64,000 nt of DNA from Paenibacillus_AB hodogayensis (lineage in GTDB: Bacteria; Bacillota; Bacilli; Paenibacillales; NBRC-103111), in NCBI RefSeq assembly GCF_039536325.1, contig NZ_BAAAYO010000002.1, forward strand, positions 1 to 64,000, given 5' to 3'. The position numbers were made by a program, and so were the translations under genes. Below are positions 42,386-51,004 of this stretch, piece after piece. Numbering within the stretch: position 1 is the stretch's first letter; each line of letters opens with the position of its first letter. Below the pieces are notes generated by a model. That model saw only the letters and a program-made list of their open reading frames with translations. It made no database searches and was not told the origin of the DNA.

Positions 42386-43513
42386 CTACACATAAGCCCG
42401 GCGCCGCTTGAAATCGACATCGCGGTAATAGGCGTCGGCCACAAGCAGGTTAGGCCCGCAGCAGGCGGCCGCGTCGCAATGGCAGTCGACCCCGGATTGA
42501 AGCGGATGGGCTAGCCAGCGGTCGAACACCCCGTTGAACGAATCGGTCGCCATATTGCCGAGCGAAGATAAATCGGCGAAGTCGGTTACGAACAAGTCGC
42601 CGGTGAACAGGTTGACGTTCAGCCGGTTTCTGCCGTCGGGATCGTTGCGTACCGTTACATTCCGCTCGCGGCGGAGCCGCCTGACGATTTCCTGATCGGC
42701 AGGGACGGAGCTGCAAGCAAAAAACGGCAAAGTCCCGAACAGCATCCACATGTCCGGATCGCGGTTGTCCAGCAGACGGTCGATAGCCGCCCGGATTTCC
42801 TCGAGCGACAGCTGCGGGAGATCGGCGGCGAAAGCGCTCGGATACATCGGATGCACCTCATGCCGCCTGCAGCCCATTTCGCCGATTAGCCGGTGAATAT
42901 CCGCTATTTTGTGGTGAGTGCGGAAGTTGATCATCGATTCGGCGGAGACGAACATCCCGCCCTTGCTGAGCTCCGCCGCATTGCGCATCATCCGCTCGTA
43001 CATCGCCGAGGCCGTCTCCCGACCGACCGGGTGCCCGGCATGGGCGAACCCGACGCTATGGAAATCGTCGGCTCCGGTGTAGTTGAACGAGATGTGCATC
43101 ACGTCGAGGTACGGGGCCATCTGCTCGTAGCGCGACAGGTCGAGCGTCACGTTCGAGTTGATCTGCGTCCGCACCCCGCGCTCCCGCGCATATTTCAGCA
43201 GCGGCACGATATAGTCGCGCACCGTCTTGGCCTGGTATGACGGCTCCCCGCCGGTGATGCTGATCGTCTCCAGATGCTCGACCTCGTCCAACCGCTTCAG
43301 CACGTCCGCCAGCGGCACGCGCGCGCCCTCGGTCATCGTCAGCGCATCGCCGACCGCGCAATGCTCACAGCGCATATTGCATAAGTTTGTGACGGTAAAT
43401 TCCACGCTGGTCAGTACGTGGCGCCCGTACTGCCGCAGCGACCGGATCGGGTCCCATGGATCGTAATCCGGCGACAGCGGCTGCAGGACAACCGTTTGAT
43501 CGTTTTGTCTCAT
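42386..43513 (-). CDS. yfkAB: radical SAM protein YfkAB
   Basis: 375-aa radical SAM enzyme: cluster motif C45-NMR-C49-EH-C52, SITGGEP for SAM binding, and a C-terminal CxCxxxxC motif (CHCDAAACC) that defines the YfkAB group and suggests a second metal site. The reaction is unknown. It stands alone on the minus strand; no small peptide substrate gene is seen beside it. Confidence 0.88.
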   Translation of the reverse strand: MRQNDQTVVLQPLSPDYDPWDPIRSLRQYGRHVLTSVEFTVTNLCNMRCEHCAVGDALTMTEGARVPLADVLKRLDEVEHLETISITGGEPSYQAKTVRDYIVPLLKYARERGVRTQINSNVTLDLSRYEQMAPYLDVMHISFNYTGADDFHSVGFAHAGHPVGRETASAMYERMMRNAAELSKGGMFVSAESMINFRTHHKIADIHRLIGEMGCRRHEVHPMYPSAFAADLPQLSLEEIRAAIDRLLDNRDPDMWMLFGTLPFFACSSVPADQEIVRRLRRERNVTVRNDPDGRNRLNVNLFTGDLFVTDFADLSSLGNMATDSFNGVFDRWLAHPLQSGVDCHCDAAACCGPNLLVADAYYRDVDFKRRRAYV

Positions 43514-43635
43514 TATGGCCTTTCCCCACCTGACTGTTCCTTATCTTACCCATTTTACCCGAAAGCGGTGCAAAAAGAAAACCCGTACACACGGTTCGCG
43601 CGCTTGCGGCGGCTTCCGTTTGACGGGCAATGGCT

Positions 43636-44742
43636 CTATATGACATTCGTCAGCTTGACGTCTCCTACGCCGACGACGATCAGGGATAACTGCTTGGACA
43701 GGTCGAGCTCGTAAGGCTGCCGGATCGTCTGACCGTCGGCATCCTCCAGAATCCGCACGACCGGCCGCTGCGGGAACTGGCCGTTTACATCGACGACGAC
43801 GCCGGTTTCCCCGGTATTGAGGGTCACTGTGACGCCGAGCGGATAGATCGCCACCTTGTCGCGGAAATGCTCGACCTTGCTTTTCTCATAAAGCGTATCG
43901 GCTCCCGCGTACAGCTGCTCCATTGCCTGGTGCGGCAGCATCGCCTTCCGGTAAACCCGGGTGGACGTCATGGCGTCGTACGAATCGACAAGGCCGATCC
44001 ATTTGGAAAAGTCATGAATGTCCGCTCCGACGATCCCTCTCGGATAGCCGCTGCCGTCCATCCGCTCATGGTGCTGCAGGGCGCAATGGGCGGACAGAAG
44101 AGGAATATTAGGCTCGTCCTTCAACAGCTTGAAGCCGAACTCGGCATGCTTCTTCATCTCTTCGAACTCTTCCTCCAGCAGACGGCCGGGCTTGCGCAAG
44201 ACGTCCATGCGGATTTTCGTCTTGCCGATGTCGTGCAGCAGCGCGCCCAGACCGAGCATCGTCAAGTCGCTGCGCGAATAGCCGTCGGACAAGCCGAGCA
44301 TCGTAGCGTAAATGCATACGTTCAAGGAATGCCGGTACAAATAATCGTCCGCTACGCTGATGTCGGTCAGCATGATCATGGCATTCGGATTTTGACTCAG
44401 GTCGTCGATAATGAGCGTCAACGCCTCCTTGAACGCCTTGCCGATAAACGAGTGCCCGACCGAATAGCGGGGCGCCGAATCCAGCATTACCTTCTTAAAC
44501 TGAGTCCGTATCGTGCCGAGCGCCTCGCGTCTCGTCTCGTCGCGAAGCGGATCGTTGGCGACGATGTCGTCGGTTCGCGAATCCTCTATGTATAAATGAG
44601 CAATCCCATATTGTGCCAGCCGTTCAATCATTCTCTGCGACAGCTCCACATGCTCCGCCAGCAGCACGAGTCCTTCCTCATTGAACACTTTCTTCCCGAG
44701 CCGCATGCCGGGGCGGCACAACTGTATCGGCACAAGCCTCAT
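43636..44742 (-). CDS. HD-GYP domain protein, probable cyclic-di-GMP phosphodiesterase
   Basis: 368-aa protein with an N-terminal region of about 120 residues (MRLVPIQLCRPGMRLGKKVF, a DUF3391-like start) and an HD-GYP domain at about 135-310 with HSLNVCIYATMLG, LLHDIGKTKIR and HHERMDGSGYPRG, all metal ligands and the GYP motif intact. It should hydrolyse c-di-GMP in the cytoplasm. ATG after TGGGAGA. A short C-terminal beta-rich tail follows (VTVTLNTGETGVVVDVN). Confidence 0.88.
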   Translation of the reverse strand: MRLVPIQLCRPGMRLGKKVFNEEGLVLLAEHVELSQRMIERLAQYGIAHLYIEDSRTDDIVANDPLRDETRREALGTIRTQFKKVMLDSAPRYSVGHSFIGKAFKEALTLIIDDLSQNPNAMIMLTDISVADDYLYRHSLNVCIYATMLGLSDGYSRSDLTMLGLGALLHDIGKTKIRMDVLRKPGRLLEEEFEEMKKHAEFGFKLLKDEPNIPLLSAHCALQHHERMDGSGYPRGIVGADIHDFSKWIGLVDSYDAMTSTRVYRKAMLPHQAMEQLYAGADTLYEKSKVEHFRDKVAIYPLGVTVTLNTGETGVVVDVNGQFPQRPVVRILEDADGQTIRQPYELDLSKQLSLIVVGVGDVKLTNVI

Positions 44743-44868
44743 GATTTCTCCCACGCTTCTCTTCAATTTCACAATCCGCTTTCTTTAATGTATCGGATCG
44801 CGCGAGAAAGAGCAACAGAAATCATCACCATTCGACAAAAGTCCCATTCAAAAGATGGGTATAATTAC

Positions 44869-45678
44869 CTAAAAACCTACTGTGTACATGTAAATTAGCA
44901 CAATAGCCGCCAAGACGAAGCGATAATACGAAAAATAAGTCAGCTTCAGCTTGCCGACCAGCTTGATGAACGTGACGACGGCGACGAGGGCAACGACGAA
45001 CGAAACGATGAAGCCGACCGCCAGGAAGCCGATGTCGTCCGCCGTCATCGAGCCGAAGCTCTTCAGCAGCTCGTAGCCGGTTGCCGCGCACATGACCGGT
45101 ATAGCGATCAGGAAGGTAAAGTCGGCGGCGGCGGCGCGGCTAGCCCCGGCCAGCATCCCGGCGGCGATCGTCGAGCCCGAGCGGGAAAATCCCGGCCAAA
45201 GCGACAAGCATTGCGCCACCCCGACGAACAAAGCCTGCCGGTACGTAAATTGGTCCATATCCGTGGCCGAAATTCTCGGCTGCTGCTTCTCGCCGATAAT
45301 CATAAAGATGCCGCCGGCCACGAGACCGATTACGACCGTCTCAGGCATAAACAGCAGCTTGATATAGTCGCGCAGCACAAAAGCGAGACCGAGCGCCGGC
45401 ACGATCGCCAGCGCGATATGAATCAGGTTAAGGCGCTTCGGCTTCGCCCGAACTTCCCGATCGTTCAGCCCGAACAGGCGCAGCACGCGCCGCCAGTAAA
45501 TGATCGCAACCGCCAGAATGGCGCCAAGCTGGATGACGACCTCGAACGTATCGGCCTTGTCGCCCGTAAAGCCGATCAAATGGCCGACCAAAATCATATG
45601 ACCCGTCGAAGAGACGGGTAAAAACTCCGTCAGCCCTTCAACGATCCCGATAATCAACGCTACCCATAAGCTGAACAT
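44869..45678 (-). CDS. uppP: undecaprenyl-diphosphate phosphatase UppP (copy 2)
   Basis: 269-aa UppP with EGLTEFLPVSSTGHM and PGFSRSGSTIAAG motifs and eight hydrophobic segments. ATG after GGGAGGAA. It differs clearly from copy 1 at 39.9 kb (shorter, different loops), so the two are old paralogues rather than a fresh duplication. B. subtilis has one BacA-type UppP plus a PAP2-type BcrC. Adjacent to the YunD-like phosphoesterase gene on the same strand, 29 bp apart. Confidence 0.93.
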   Translation of the reverse strand: MFSLWVALIIGIVEGLTEFLPVSSTGHMILVGHLIGFTGDKADTFEVVIQLGAILAVAIIYWRRVLRLFGLNDREVRAKPKRLNLIHIALAIVPALGLAFVLRDYIKLLFMPETVVIGLVAGGIFMIIGEKQQPRISATDMDQFTYRQALFVGVAQCLSLWPGFSRSGSTIAAGMLAGASRAAAADFTFLIAIPVMCAATGYELLKSFGSMTADDIGFLAVGFIVSFVVALVAVVTFIKLVGKLKLTYFSYYRFVLAAIVLIYMYTVGF

Positions 45679-45707
45679 AAATACCGATTCCTCCCGATGA
45701 CGGCAAG

Positions 45708-47144
45708 TTAAAATGAAACTGAAAACCAGCGCTGAGAAGCGCATTGCCGAACTTCCTCTTCGTCGTCCAGCTGCTGTGCCAGTACGTCGCGGATAAATTC
45801 GGGCAAAAAGTAGGAGACCGTTTCCCCGCGGCCGAGCGACAAGTAGCCGATGCCGAACGTGAACATATCGATCGTGCCGACCCGGTACGTCCGTCGTACG
45901 TCGAGCGTTTCCCCGTTTACGGTAACGGAGCGCAGCTTGGCGTAAGGCTCCGCTTCCTCAGCGTATTCCGCGCGAATTCCGGACAAGCACAGCGTCCCCA
46001 GCTCCTTGCCGCGAAAGCCGAAGCCCTTGATCGGCTTATGGATAAAATCGCCGAGCAGCGCTTCCTCCAGCGCCAGCAGCAAGTCCGCCCCGCTCAGCAG
46101 CACGAGGCAAGGATTGATCGGGGACGGGCATATTTCCAGCAGCTTGTACTGGCTGATCTCGCCCGCCTCCAGCTCTTGCAAAATTTGCCCGGCGTTGACG
46201 ATTCCGACCTCCGCTCCGGTCGAAAGGCGTAGGCCCGAAGCGAGCAGGTTGCCGAGCTCGGATTCCCGCTCCCAGCTTAACGCGAGCGGCCGCTGCAAGA
46301 AAGCGACCGGACGGGCCAGCCTCAGCCGACTCGCTTCCTCCTCCTTGCGGATAATCGACTCCACAACAGGCAGTGGAGAAACGTTTTCCGTCTCCAGCAC
46401 CCCTCCGGCGACAAGGCGAAGCGTCCCTCCGTCTTTGTCGTAGGCAAACTCCAGCTCGCCCACATGCCTGCCATGGCTGCCGGCCGCCGCTACATACGTC
46501 CGGCCGATCTGAAGCGGCTGCTCCAGCAAATGATGCGTATGGCTGCCGATAATCAGATCGATGCCGGCAATGCGTTCCGCCATCGCCTTATCGTTGTTGA
46601 TGCCCAGATGGGAGACGACGACAAGAACGTCCACTTCCGGGCGAAGCCGTTCAACCAGCCGCGCCGCTTCCGGAATAGGCTCGGCAATCGACCAGCCGAG
46701 CAGCGAGTAGAAGTCCGGATAATAGGCCGTCAGTCCGATGATGCCGACGCGGATGCCGTCGCGCTCCTCGATCCGGTACGGTTCCATCCAGGAAGGAGGC
46801 TCGCCCGTAGCGGCATCGAGCAAATTGCCGCACACGACCGAATAGCCCCGCCTACGACCGTAGGCGATGCCGAGCTGCTCCATCGTCATCGTCAACCCTT
46901 CGTTATTGCCGGGTACGATCACATCGTAGCCGGTCTCATTGAGCACCGCGATATTGGCCAGACCAGTGCTTCCTTCGGTCTCTGGCCTCATCCGGTCCAT
47001 ATGGTCTCCGCCGTCGATTACGATGGGTCGATGTGGCGCATGTTTGTCCCGCAATTGGCGGAGTACGCCCGCAATACGGGGCATCCGTTCGAAATGGCTG
47101 TGTATGTCGTTCGTATGAAGAAGGACCAGTTTTCGCTCGTCCAT
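45708..47144 (-). CDS. yunD: metallophosphatase/5'-nucleotidase, YunD-like
   Basis: 478-aa UshA/YunD-type phosphoesterase: metal-binding motifs LLHTNDIHSHFE, IDGGDHMD, VPGNNEG and GSHTHHLLE in the N-terminal domain and a 5'-nucleotidase C-terminal domain (about 310-450). It lacks a signal peptide, as in the cytoplasmic YunD group. Predicted to hydrolyse nucleotides or related phosphoesters. AAGGAGG lies 12 nt before the ATG, a little far. Downstream on the same strand is uppP copy 2. Confidence 0.88.
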   Translation of the reverse strand: MDERKLVLLHTNDIHSHFERMPRIAGVLRQLRDKHAPHRPIVIDGGDHMDRMRPETEGSTGLANIAVLNETGYDVIVPGNNEGLTMTMEQLGIAYGRRRGYSVVCGNLLDAATGEPPSWMEPYRIEERDGIRVGIIGLTAYYPDFYSLLGWSIAEPIPEAARLVERLRPEVDVLVVVSHLGINNDKAMAERIAGIDLIIGSHTHHLLEQPLQIGRTYVAAAGSHGRHVGELEFAYDKDGGTLRLVAGGVLETENVSPLPVVESIIRKEEEASRLRLARPVAFLQRPLALSWERESELGNLLASGLRLSTGAEVGIVNAGQILQELEAGEISQYKLLEICPSPINPCLVLLSGADLLLALEEALLGDFIHKPIKGFGFRGKELGTLCLSGIRAEYAEEAEPYAKLRSVTVNGETLDVRRTYRVGTIDMFTFGIGYLSLGRGETVSYFLPEFIRDVLAQQLDDEEEVRQCASQRWFSVSF

Positions 47145-47293
47145 GCTCCAAGTCCGCCTCCTTCGCTTCCTTCATCACCATACATTCGATCTGCCGCCCG
47201 CAAGTTCCTGCATCGCCGTGCGGCCCCCCCTCATTCTATGCCTATTTTTACCGGGACATGCTTCGACCCGGTACGTCTGAATAAACGCAAAAC

Positions 47294-47328
47294 CCCCAGC
47301 GCCGCCTTCAACGGTGGCGGGTCTGGAG
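47294..47328 (-). terminator. terminator of the NlpC/P60 lipoprotein gene
   Basis: CCAG-CGCCGCC and GGTGGCG-GGT-CTGG pair around TTCAAC. On the minus strand a G-run and TTTT follow, 20 bp after the stop codon. Confidence 0.75.
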
Positions 47329-47348
47329 GTCTGTTTGGCGGGTACCGG

Positions 47349-48461
47349 TCAGGAGCCGACCCGTTTGGCGGTCAAAAACGTCTTCTTCCAATAAGCCTGA
47401 TTGATATTGGAAATTTGCACGCCGTTATCCGGAGCCGGCGATGAATGGATCATTTCGTTATTGCCCATGTAGATGCCGACATGTCCGATCGTTTTATCCG
47501 ACTTGAAACGGCCGGGCACATAGAAAAACAGCAAATCCCCTTTACGCAGCAGCTTCCGGCTGGTCAGCACCCCTTGGCGGGCTTGCGCCCGCGCCGTACG
47601 GGGGAGCGTGATGCCCTTCTTGCCGTATACGTACTGCGTGAAGGTGGAACAGTCGAATTTGCCGGATTTGGGATAAGGGTCCGCTCCGAACAAATAGGAG
47701 ATGCCCAAATACCGTTTTGCCGTAGAGATTACGTCGTTCATATCGATATTTTTCAAAGCTTGCCTGGATTCGTCCGTCTGGCGGTACGCTTTGGCCGCCA
47801 TAAACGCGCCTTCCGCCTCTTCCGGCAGCCAAACCGGCGTCTCGGCGTTCCGGTAAGGATCGTCCGGATCGTCGGCGAAGCTGAATTCGTCGGTTTTTCC
47901 CGCAGGCTCGGGCGGTTCCTTCAGCACGGACTTATCGATAAATCCGGGCGCCGGATGCAACGCTACCTCGCCTTCGCGCAGATTGTAGGAAAACACGTCG
48001 TGACGGAAAATGTCGCCCAGTGCGTCTACAGGAACGTAGAGCGTCCCTTGATGAACTTGCGGCGCTTCAGGCAGCGTCACGTTTCCTCCTTCCATAACGG
48101 CTTGCTTGCTGCCTCCGGTCAGCTCGTATTCGGCATCGTTGTCGCCCATACGCAGCTTCCCGGCTGCCGCATCCCAGTCCTGCTGGTAGTCGAGCAGCTC
48201 GGCCAGCTTGGCGGCAGAGATCATTTTTTTGCCGTCCACTGTGACGATTGGGATGGTTCCTTCCTCCGCCTGCAGCAGCCGGACTTCGGGGCCGGACAGC
48301 GTGCCCGTCTCCGATGGGGTGGAAGGGTTGACCGTCTGCGGCTCGGGCGCCGCCTGCGGCGTTTTTCGCCAGCCGGTTCCGTTCATGGCTCCGCATGCCG
48401 GCGTCACGGCAATTCCGGCCGCCAGCAGCAGCGTTACGCCAATTCGCATTTTTTGCTTCAT
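47349..48461 (-). CDS. NlpC/P60 family endopeptidase, lipoprotein
   Basis: 370-aa exported protein: signal with a lipobox-like VTPAC (Cys23), a copper-amine-oxidase-N-type domain (about 65-170, IVTVDGKKMISAAKLAELLDY and TLYVPVDALGDIF), a linker and a C-terminal NlpC/P60 domain (about 240-370) with catalytic Cys271 in FDCSTFTQY, His327 in GHVGIYMG and His339. It cleaves peptidoglycan stem peptides at the cell surface. GGAGGA precedes the chosen ATG; a longer start exists but lacks a site. Confidence 0.88.
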   Translation of the reverse strand: MKQKMRIGVTLLLAAGIAVTPACGAMNGTGWRKTPQAAPEPQTVNPSTPSETGTLSGPEVRLLQAEEGTIPIVTVDGKKMISAAKLAELLDYQQDWDAAAGKLRMGDNDAEYELTGGSKQAVMEGGNVTLPEAPQVHQGTLYVPVDALGDIFRHDVFSYNLREGEVALHPAPGFIDKSVLKEPPEPAGKTDEFSFADDPDDPYRNAETPVWLPEEAEGAFMAAKAYRQTDESRQALKNIDMNDVISTAKRYLGISYLFGADPYPKSGKFDCSTFTQYVYGKKGITLPRTARAQARQGVLTSRKLLRKGDLLFFYVPGRFKSDKTIGHVGIYMGNNEMIHSSPAPDNGVQISNINQAYWKKTFLTAKRVGS

Positions 48462-48658
48462 ATGCTCGCTCCTCCGTTTGACCGCTATAATAGACAAGCT
48501 TCCAAACTATAGCTTAAGGAGCGGAGATACGAATTATACAAGCCACGGGCCGGTATGAAGCATGCAAAAAACGGCATTTTTGCCAAATCACTTGCCGCAT
48601 ACGGAGAGATGTTTTATTTTCGAAGCGGATTCGGTCGATCATCGCCGGACCCGTATCG

Positions 48659-48859
48659 TTAAATGAATACATAAGCAATACAAAGCCCGATCCCGATTAA
48701 CGTGAACATGACACCCCCGAACCGGGTAGACAGCTTGTACAAATCGGACGGCTCGGTCGCATCGTTCGACTTCCACGATTCCGTGATTGCCCAGATGAGT
48801 GAGGGGCGAATCAGCATCGTTAGGCCGATGAAAATAAGTATAATGGCCAGAAAGAGCAT
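48659..48859 (-). CDS. small two-helix membrane protein
   Basis: 66-aa protein with hydrophobic segments at about 1-20 (MLFLAIILIFIGLTML) and 45-66 (FGGVMFTLIGIGLCIAYVFI) joined by a charged loop with WAITESWKSNDATEPSDLY. This resembles the small DUF6199-type membrane proteins of Bacillota. AGGAG lies before the ATG. Function unknown. Confidence 0.7.
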   Translation of the reverse strand: MLFLAIILIFIGLTMLIRPSLIWAITESWKSNDATEPSDLYKLSTRFGGVMFTLIGIGLCIAYVFI

Positions 48860-49054
48860 AAGGGTCTCCTAGGAGGTAGATTGTTTCTTATAAAAAAATC
48901 GTTATATCCATGATAGAACAAGGTCCACATGAGGATCAACCTTCCAAGGGAAAGCGGATAGAAGATGACAGTTTGAAGAAGAATGTAATAAAATAGTATA
49001 AATGGGTTTAGTTTGTTTTAAATAAGATCCTATGCAAGGGAAGTGAGATTTTGC

Positions 49055-49290
49055 ATGATACTATTCCTTTGGGCCGCCGGTGTAATCGTTATGGCAATCG
49101 GAATGATCTCAGGATTCAATACCAGTGATCTCTTATTGGGAGCGACTAGTCGGTTTGGTATTACATCGGGGTCGATTTGTTCCGAGCGAATAAAAAGACT
49201 TTTGTGAAGTTGTCCAGTCTAGGTTTTGTCTCCATCCTTAGTAAAGGCCAAGCAATCATAAAATTCAAGTTCCATGATCAAGAAGGATAG
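49055..49290 (+). pseudogene. small membrane protein with a frameshift
   Basis: From an ATG after GGAAGTGA the frame gives a hydrophobic N-terminus (MILFLWAAGVIVMAIGMISG) and stops at 49207. A shift at the GGGG run at 49168-49171 restores a coherent reading (LFRANKKTFVKLSSLGFVS and more) to a stop at 49288. One G is apparently missing from the run. A sequencing error, a phase-variable tract or a true pseudogene would look alike. Family not recognised. Confidence 0.5.
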
Positions 49291-50170
49291 AGGAGGTGTT
49301 CTCGCTATGTTAAACGCTTTGCTGCCAAACCCCTTAACCGGGTGCTGCTATGATAACCGCTGTGGCGCTCGGGCTGCTGTTGGAGGCGCTGTGGATCGCG
49401 GCGCGGTCGTGATTGGGGCGGGGTTCGGAGATATAACGGGAGGTCTTCCATTGATAGAGCAAAATAACGTCCTCCGGACCTTCATGCATAGCCGTGCGTC
49501 GTTCAAGCCGACTTCTAACTGCTCGAGTCACAATTTTCTTCCATCACATGAGCCTAAATACGTGAAACAAAGAATAGAAAGGTTAGAGAAGTAGACTCCA
49601 GTGAAGCAAACTGAAGGAAAAGGGAAAAGTTCCTTATTTCTTCTTTCACCCTGGAGGTGCTCTCATGAATCCTGTTCGTTTCCAGCTCGATCAGTCCGTC
49701 GAGTGGCTGATGCGAAGGTACGTCGCAGAAGGGTGAAAGTGGTCATTGAGAACTTGATTTGTCTCGCCTCCCTCCTGGTTGAGCATGCGCGACAAACCAA
49801 ACTTCGTTTCGGTCGACACAGCCCCTGGTTTCCAACATTTCGACGTATTTACATGACTTTGTTGGAATGAGTGCAAGATCATATGTTCGGTTTGGGCTTT
49901 GTTTCAGGGCAGGCTCTGTTTCCTTATGCCGAACAACAGGCTATTTCGCTTGAAATTGAAGTTCAGTCCTGATCTGTGCAGGAAACAACAGAGTCTATTG
50001 GGTTTACTCGGTGTTCTCACGTATTCAGTAAGAGAAGAATCTTTACAATTTAAATAGATTTATTATTATTTTTTAAAATTTATGCAACTTTTTCCCAGTA
50101 TAAGTTGTCTAATCTATCGAGTGGAATATTTACCCAATTATCACTCAAAAAATATGAGGAGGATTTATTT
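49291..50170. other. degraded intergenic region without a convincing intact gene
   Basis: About 880 bp between the frameshifted gene and the secreted-protein gene. It contains a 95-codon ORF at 49307-49594 with an AGGAGGTG site but a low-complexity, unfamiliar product, and the transposase-like tail at 49718-49870. Stop codons are frequent on both strands and composition drifts to AT-rich toward 50.1 kb. It looks like decayed accessory DNA. Confidence 0.6.
49718..49870 (+). pseudogene. possible transposase C-terminal fragment
   Basis: About 50 codons read VVIENLICLASLLVEHARQT followed by a basic, aromatic tail ending at a TGA. The pattern of hydrophobic helix, HARQT and a basic/aromatic end resembles the C-terminus of DDE transposases of the IS4/IS1380 kind. 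No start, catalytic residues or inverted repeats are seen. Assignment is tentative. Confidence 0.3.
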
Positions 50171-50611
50171 ATGAAAATGAAGAAAAAACTTGCAGCATTG
50201 GCTCTTGCAGGGGCGCTCACGATTACATCCGCATCATCTGCCTTCGCCCTTTCTGGTTGGGCAGACACTAAGGCGACAGCCCAGCCTTTGACATTGGGTT
50301 CGAGCACTTTTCAGGTGCTTTCTAGCGGAGCGGATGAAGACTGGTATTCTTACACTAATACGACAGGTTCGTCCATTAATCTCGTACTAGAACTCTACTC
50401 TCCATCTGGTCTTAACTACGATTACGACTATACCATGTCGTTTATTCCTGGTTATGTATTTCCTGTAGGAGATTTGGGCCCTGGTGCAGTCGATGCCGCT
50501 GCTATAGGTAGCCTACCTGCCGGAGAAACAGTATGGTTTAGAGTGCATGGTCATACCCCATCTGACTATAACCCTGCTGTCGCCTATACCGCTTGGCTGC
50601 ATACTTATTAA
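50171..50611 (+). CDS. small secreted protein, pre-peptidase-type beta-sandwich
   Basis: 146-aa exported protein: signal peptide 1-28 (KMKKKLAALALAGALTITSA, cleavage likely after AFA) and an acidic, aromatic mature part with ADEDWYSYTNTTGSSINLVLELYSPSGL, which resembles bacterial pre-peptidase C-terminal domains that bind calcium or assist secretion. No protease is attached. AGGAGG before the ATG and a terminator just after. The gene is AT-richer than its surroundings and stands alone in a decayed region. Confidence 0.78.
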   Translation: MKMKKKLAALALAGALTITSASSAFALSGWADTKATAQPLTLGSSTFQVLSSGADEDWYSYTNTTGSSINLVLELYSPSGLNYDYDYTMSFIPGYVFPVGDLGPGAVDAAAIGSLPAGETVWFRVHGHTPSDYNPAVAYTAWLHTY

Positions 50612-50621
50612 ATTTTATACA

Positions 50622-50660
50622 AAAAAGGGCTCATGCATATTTCTTGCACCGAGCCCTTTT
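50622..50660 (+). terminator. terminator of the secreted-protein gene
   Basis: AAAAGGGCTC and GAGCCCTTTT pair across an 18-nt loop, 10 bp after the stop codon, with A- and T-runs at the ends. Confidence 0.8.
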
Positions 50661-50834
50661 CCCTGCAATAATCACAGCATTGAGCAAAGTACCCCATCAC
50701 AATCAGCCCCCCCTTGCCCTGGGCCCGCAGCGGTTTATGCATCTACGGACTATCGAAGCCGGGTTAACCTCGATGTTGGGAATATCGACTCAAGGATTTA
50801 ACCCATACCAAATATAAGTTCGGTGCAAATATAA

Positions 50835-50890
50835 AATACGTGCCCAAGTGACTTTGACACGCAAGCGTGCAAATCACGCGGACACGTATT
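50835..50890. repeat. 56-bp nested inverted repeat, large hairpin
   Basis: Outer arms AATACGTG (50835-50842) and CACGTATT (50883-50890) enclose a second stem, GTGACTTTGACACGC with GCGTGCAAATCAC, which has two bulged bases and a two-base loop. Outer and inner stems are separated by symmetric 5-nt internal loops (CCCAA and GCGGA). No T-run follows directly. It lies in the 393-bp gap between the secreted-protein gene and sufB; I see no gene in that gap. Confidence 0.75.
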
Positions 50891-51004
50891 ACATGTTACA
50901 AAAAAGATCGAAGGCGGCGCCCATTCTCTTTACGACAGTACGTCAATAAAAATTAAATGGGCAAACGTTCTGCCATATCCCCTAAATCCTTATTCCAGCA
51001 AGCC

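Noticed and set aside
49307..49594. 95-codon ORF with a good ribosome site
   Set aside because: The product is low-complexity, unlike any family I know, and lies in decayed DNA; noted but not called as a gene.
50835..50890. Integron attC site
   Set aside because: It is the right size and shape, but the terminal core-site sequences of attC are absent and no integrase is present.
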